Of a stretch of 13,541 nt of DNA, positions 12,879 to 13,541 are shown piece by piece. The notes under the pieces are model-generated. The model did no database searches, was not told the origin of the DNA, and worked only from the letters and a program-made list of their open reading frames with translations. The stretch spans positions 1 through 13,541 of the forward strand of contig JBGPYM010000063.1 in assembly GCA_041493205.1 (NCBI GenBank). The letters are read 5' to 3'. The stretch comes from JBGPYM01 sp041493205 (lineage in GTDB: Bacteria; Bacteroidota; Ignavibacteria; UBA10030; UBA6906). Made by a program: the position numbers and the translations under genes. Numbering within the stretch: the first letter of the stretch is position 1; each line of letters begins with the position of its first letter.

Positions 12879-13541
12879 TCAGTGTCCCTCCGCCGGTTCA
12901 TTCTGAGGGAGAAACTTTTTGCTGTTGCCGGGAGGGCTGTATTCGTACGGACCCCTGTACACTTCGGGGACGGCGGCAAAGTTGCCGTGCGCCAGGGGCG
13001 GCGATGTCGTGGCGGCCCACTCCAGGGTGGTGGCATCCCAGTGATTCTGCTCCACCTTCCTCCCCTTCCAGATACTCCAGAAGAAATTGACGATGAACGG
13101 GATTTGCGCGAGGGCAAGGCACCATGCGCTGATCGACATGAACTCGTTCAGATGAAAAACCCCCTGTGCGTGGGCGTACGACTGTCCGCCGTCATAGAGC
13201 CGCCTTGATACGCCCGCCAGCCCCTGGATGAACATCGGCATGAACACGCCGTTGATGAACACGAGGGAGGACCAGAAGTGGATCTTGCCGAGCGTGTCGT
13301 TCATCTTTCTCCCCGTTACCTTGGGGAACCAGTAGTACACGCCGGCAAAGAGTGCGAAGAGCGTCCCGGGGGCGACCACGTAATGGAAGTGCCCGATAAC
13401 GTAATAGGTGTCGTGCAGGTGGATATCCGCCGGGGCGAGCCCGAGCGGAAGTCCCGTCAATCCGCCGATTCCGAACATCGGCAGAAATGCGAGCGCAAAG
13501 AGCATCGGCGTCGAGAAGCGGATCGACCCTCCCCAGAGCGA
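12879..13541 (-). CDS. coxA: Cytochrome c oxidase subunit I, N-terminus missing
   Basis: The frame is open to the end of the window (last base 13541), so the gene starts outside; the C-terminal 220 residues are visible. It is the catalytic subunit of the aa3-type haem-copper oxidase, reducing oxygen to water and pumping protons. Seen here: GSIRFSTPMLFALAFLPMFGIGGLTG at the left, then the key HDTYYVIGHFHY (43-54) with H51 and H53, which by family ligate haem a3 and haem a, and H43/D44 near the Mg site. Later helices follow (WFPKVTGR, HFWSSLVFINGVFMPMFIQG, LNEFMSISAWC). The tail has the type-A mark WDATTLEWAATTSPP. The copper B ligands and proton channels lie outside the window. It is first of the visible cox genes, followed two bases later by coxC. 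Confidence 0.96.
   Translation of the reverse strand, partial: SLWGGSIRFSTPMLFALAFLPMFGIGGLTGLPLGLAPADIHLHDTYYVIGHFHYVVAPGTLFALFAGVYYWFPKVTGRKMNDTLGKIHFWSSLVFINGVFMPMFIQGLAGVSRRLYDGGQSYAHAQGVFHLNEFMSISAWCLALAQIPFIVNFFWSIWKGRKVEQNHWDATTLEWAATTSPPLAHGNFAAVPEVYRGPYEYSPPGNSKKFLPQNEPAEGH
12886..12891 (-). promoter_or_regulatory. Ribosome binding site of coxC
   Basis: GGAGGG on the minus strand, 9 nt before the ATG at 12876, within the end of coxA. It fixes the start of coxC. Confidence 0.6.

Noticed and set aside
1..13541. Mobile elements, CRISPR, tRNA, rRNA
   Set aside because: No transposase or integrase motif, spaced direct repeats, or tRNA-like folds were noticed on either strand.

Overview
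This is a dense, GC-rich stretch of bacterial chromosome carrying two gene blocks that converge at about 6.05-6.09 kb. The left block (plus strand, 1-6094) holds envelope glycan genes followed by nucleoside salvage genes. The right block (minus strand, 6054-13541) is a long operon for an aa3-type cytochrome c oxidase and its haem A and copper maturation factors. Genes are packed tightly, with many 4-bp ATGA overlaps, and there is no non-coding gap over about 50 bp. No rRNA, tRNA, CRISPR, insertion sequence or phage gene was seen.

The organism is an aerobic Gram-negative bacterium: it has a heptosyltransferase-type (GT9) enzyme and a haem-copper oxidase. High GC, the set of small cox-operon proteins, the GC-rich CuA subunit with a charged insertion, and the frequent lack of Shine-Dalgarno sequences would fit the Bacteroidota/Chlorobiota/Ignavibacteria neighbourhood. 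That placement is an inference, not a demonstration.

Layout, left block: a GT9 glycosyltransferase missing its N-terminus (1-834); a membrane-anchored calcineurin-like metallophosphoesterase (843-2075); a GT4 glycosyltransferase (2092-3216); a GT2 glycosyltransferase (3194-4219); then cytidine deaminase, thymidine kinase and trimeric-type purine nucleoside phosphorylase (4269-6094). The first four probably help build LPS or another surface glycan. The last three recover pyrimidine and purine (deoxy)nucleosides.

Layout, right block in transcription order: coxA (subunit I, missing its N-terminus), coxC (III), a subunit IV gene, a 68-residue two-helix protein, an 81-residue signal-peptide/CPVC/one-helix protein, coxB (II), ctaA, ctaB, a DUF420 (CtaM/YozB-like) gene, and a copper P1B-ATPase. 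CtaB and CtaA make haem A, the ATPase probably supplies copper, and DUF420 is tied to oxidase maturation. The two tiny proteins between subunits IV and II are uncharacterised.

The points most worth a second look are the CPVC mini-protein, an insertion of about 70 residues in the CuA domain of CoxB, a copper ATPase without the usual HMA domain and with HA instead of HP in its nucleotide-binding motif, a sharply AT-rich patch inside that ATPase gene, and a 20-bp perfect palindrome in the DUF420 gene.
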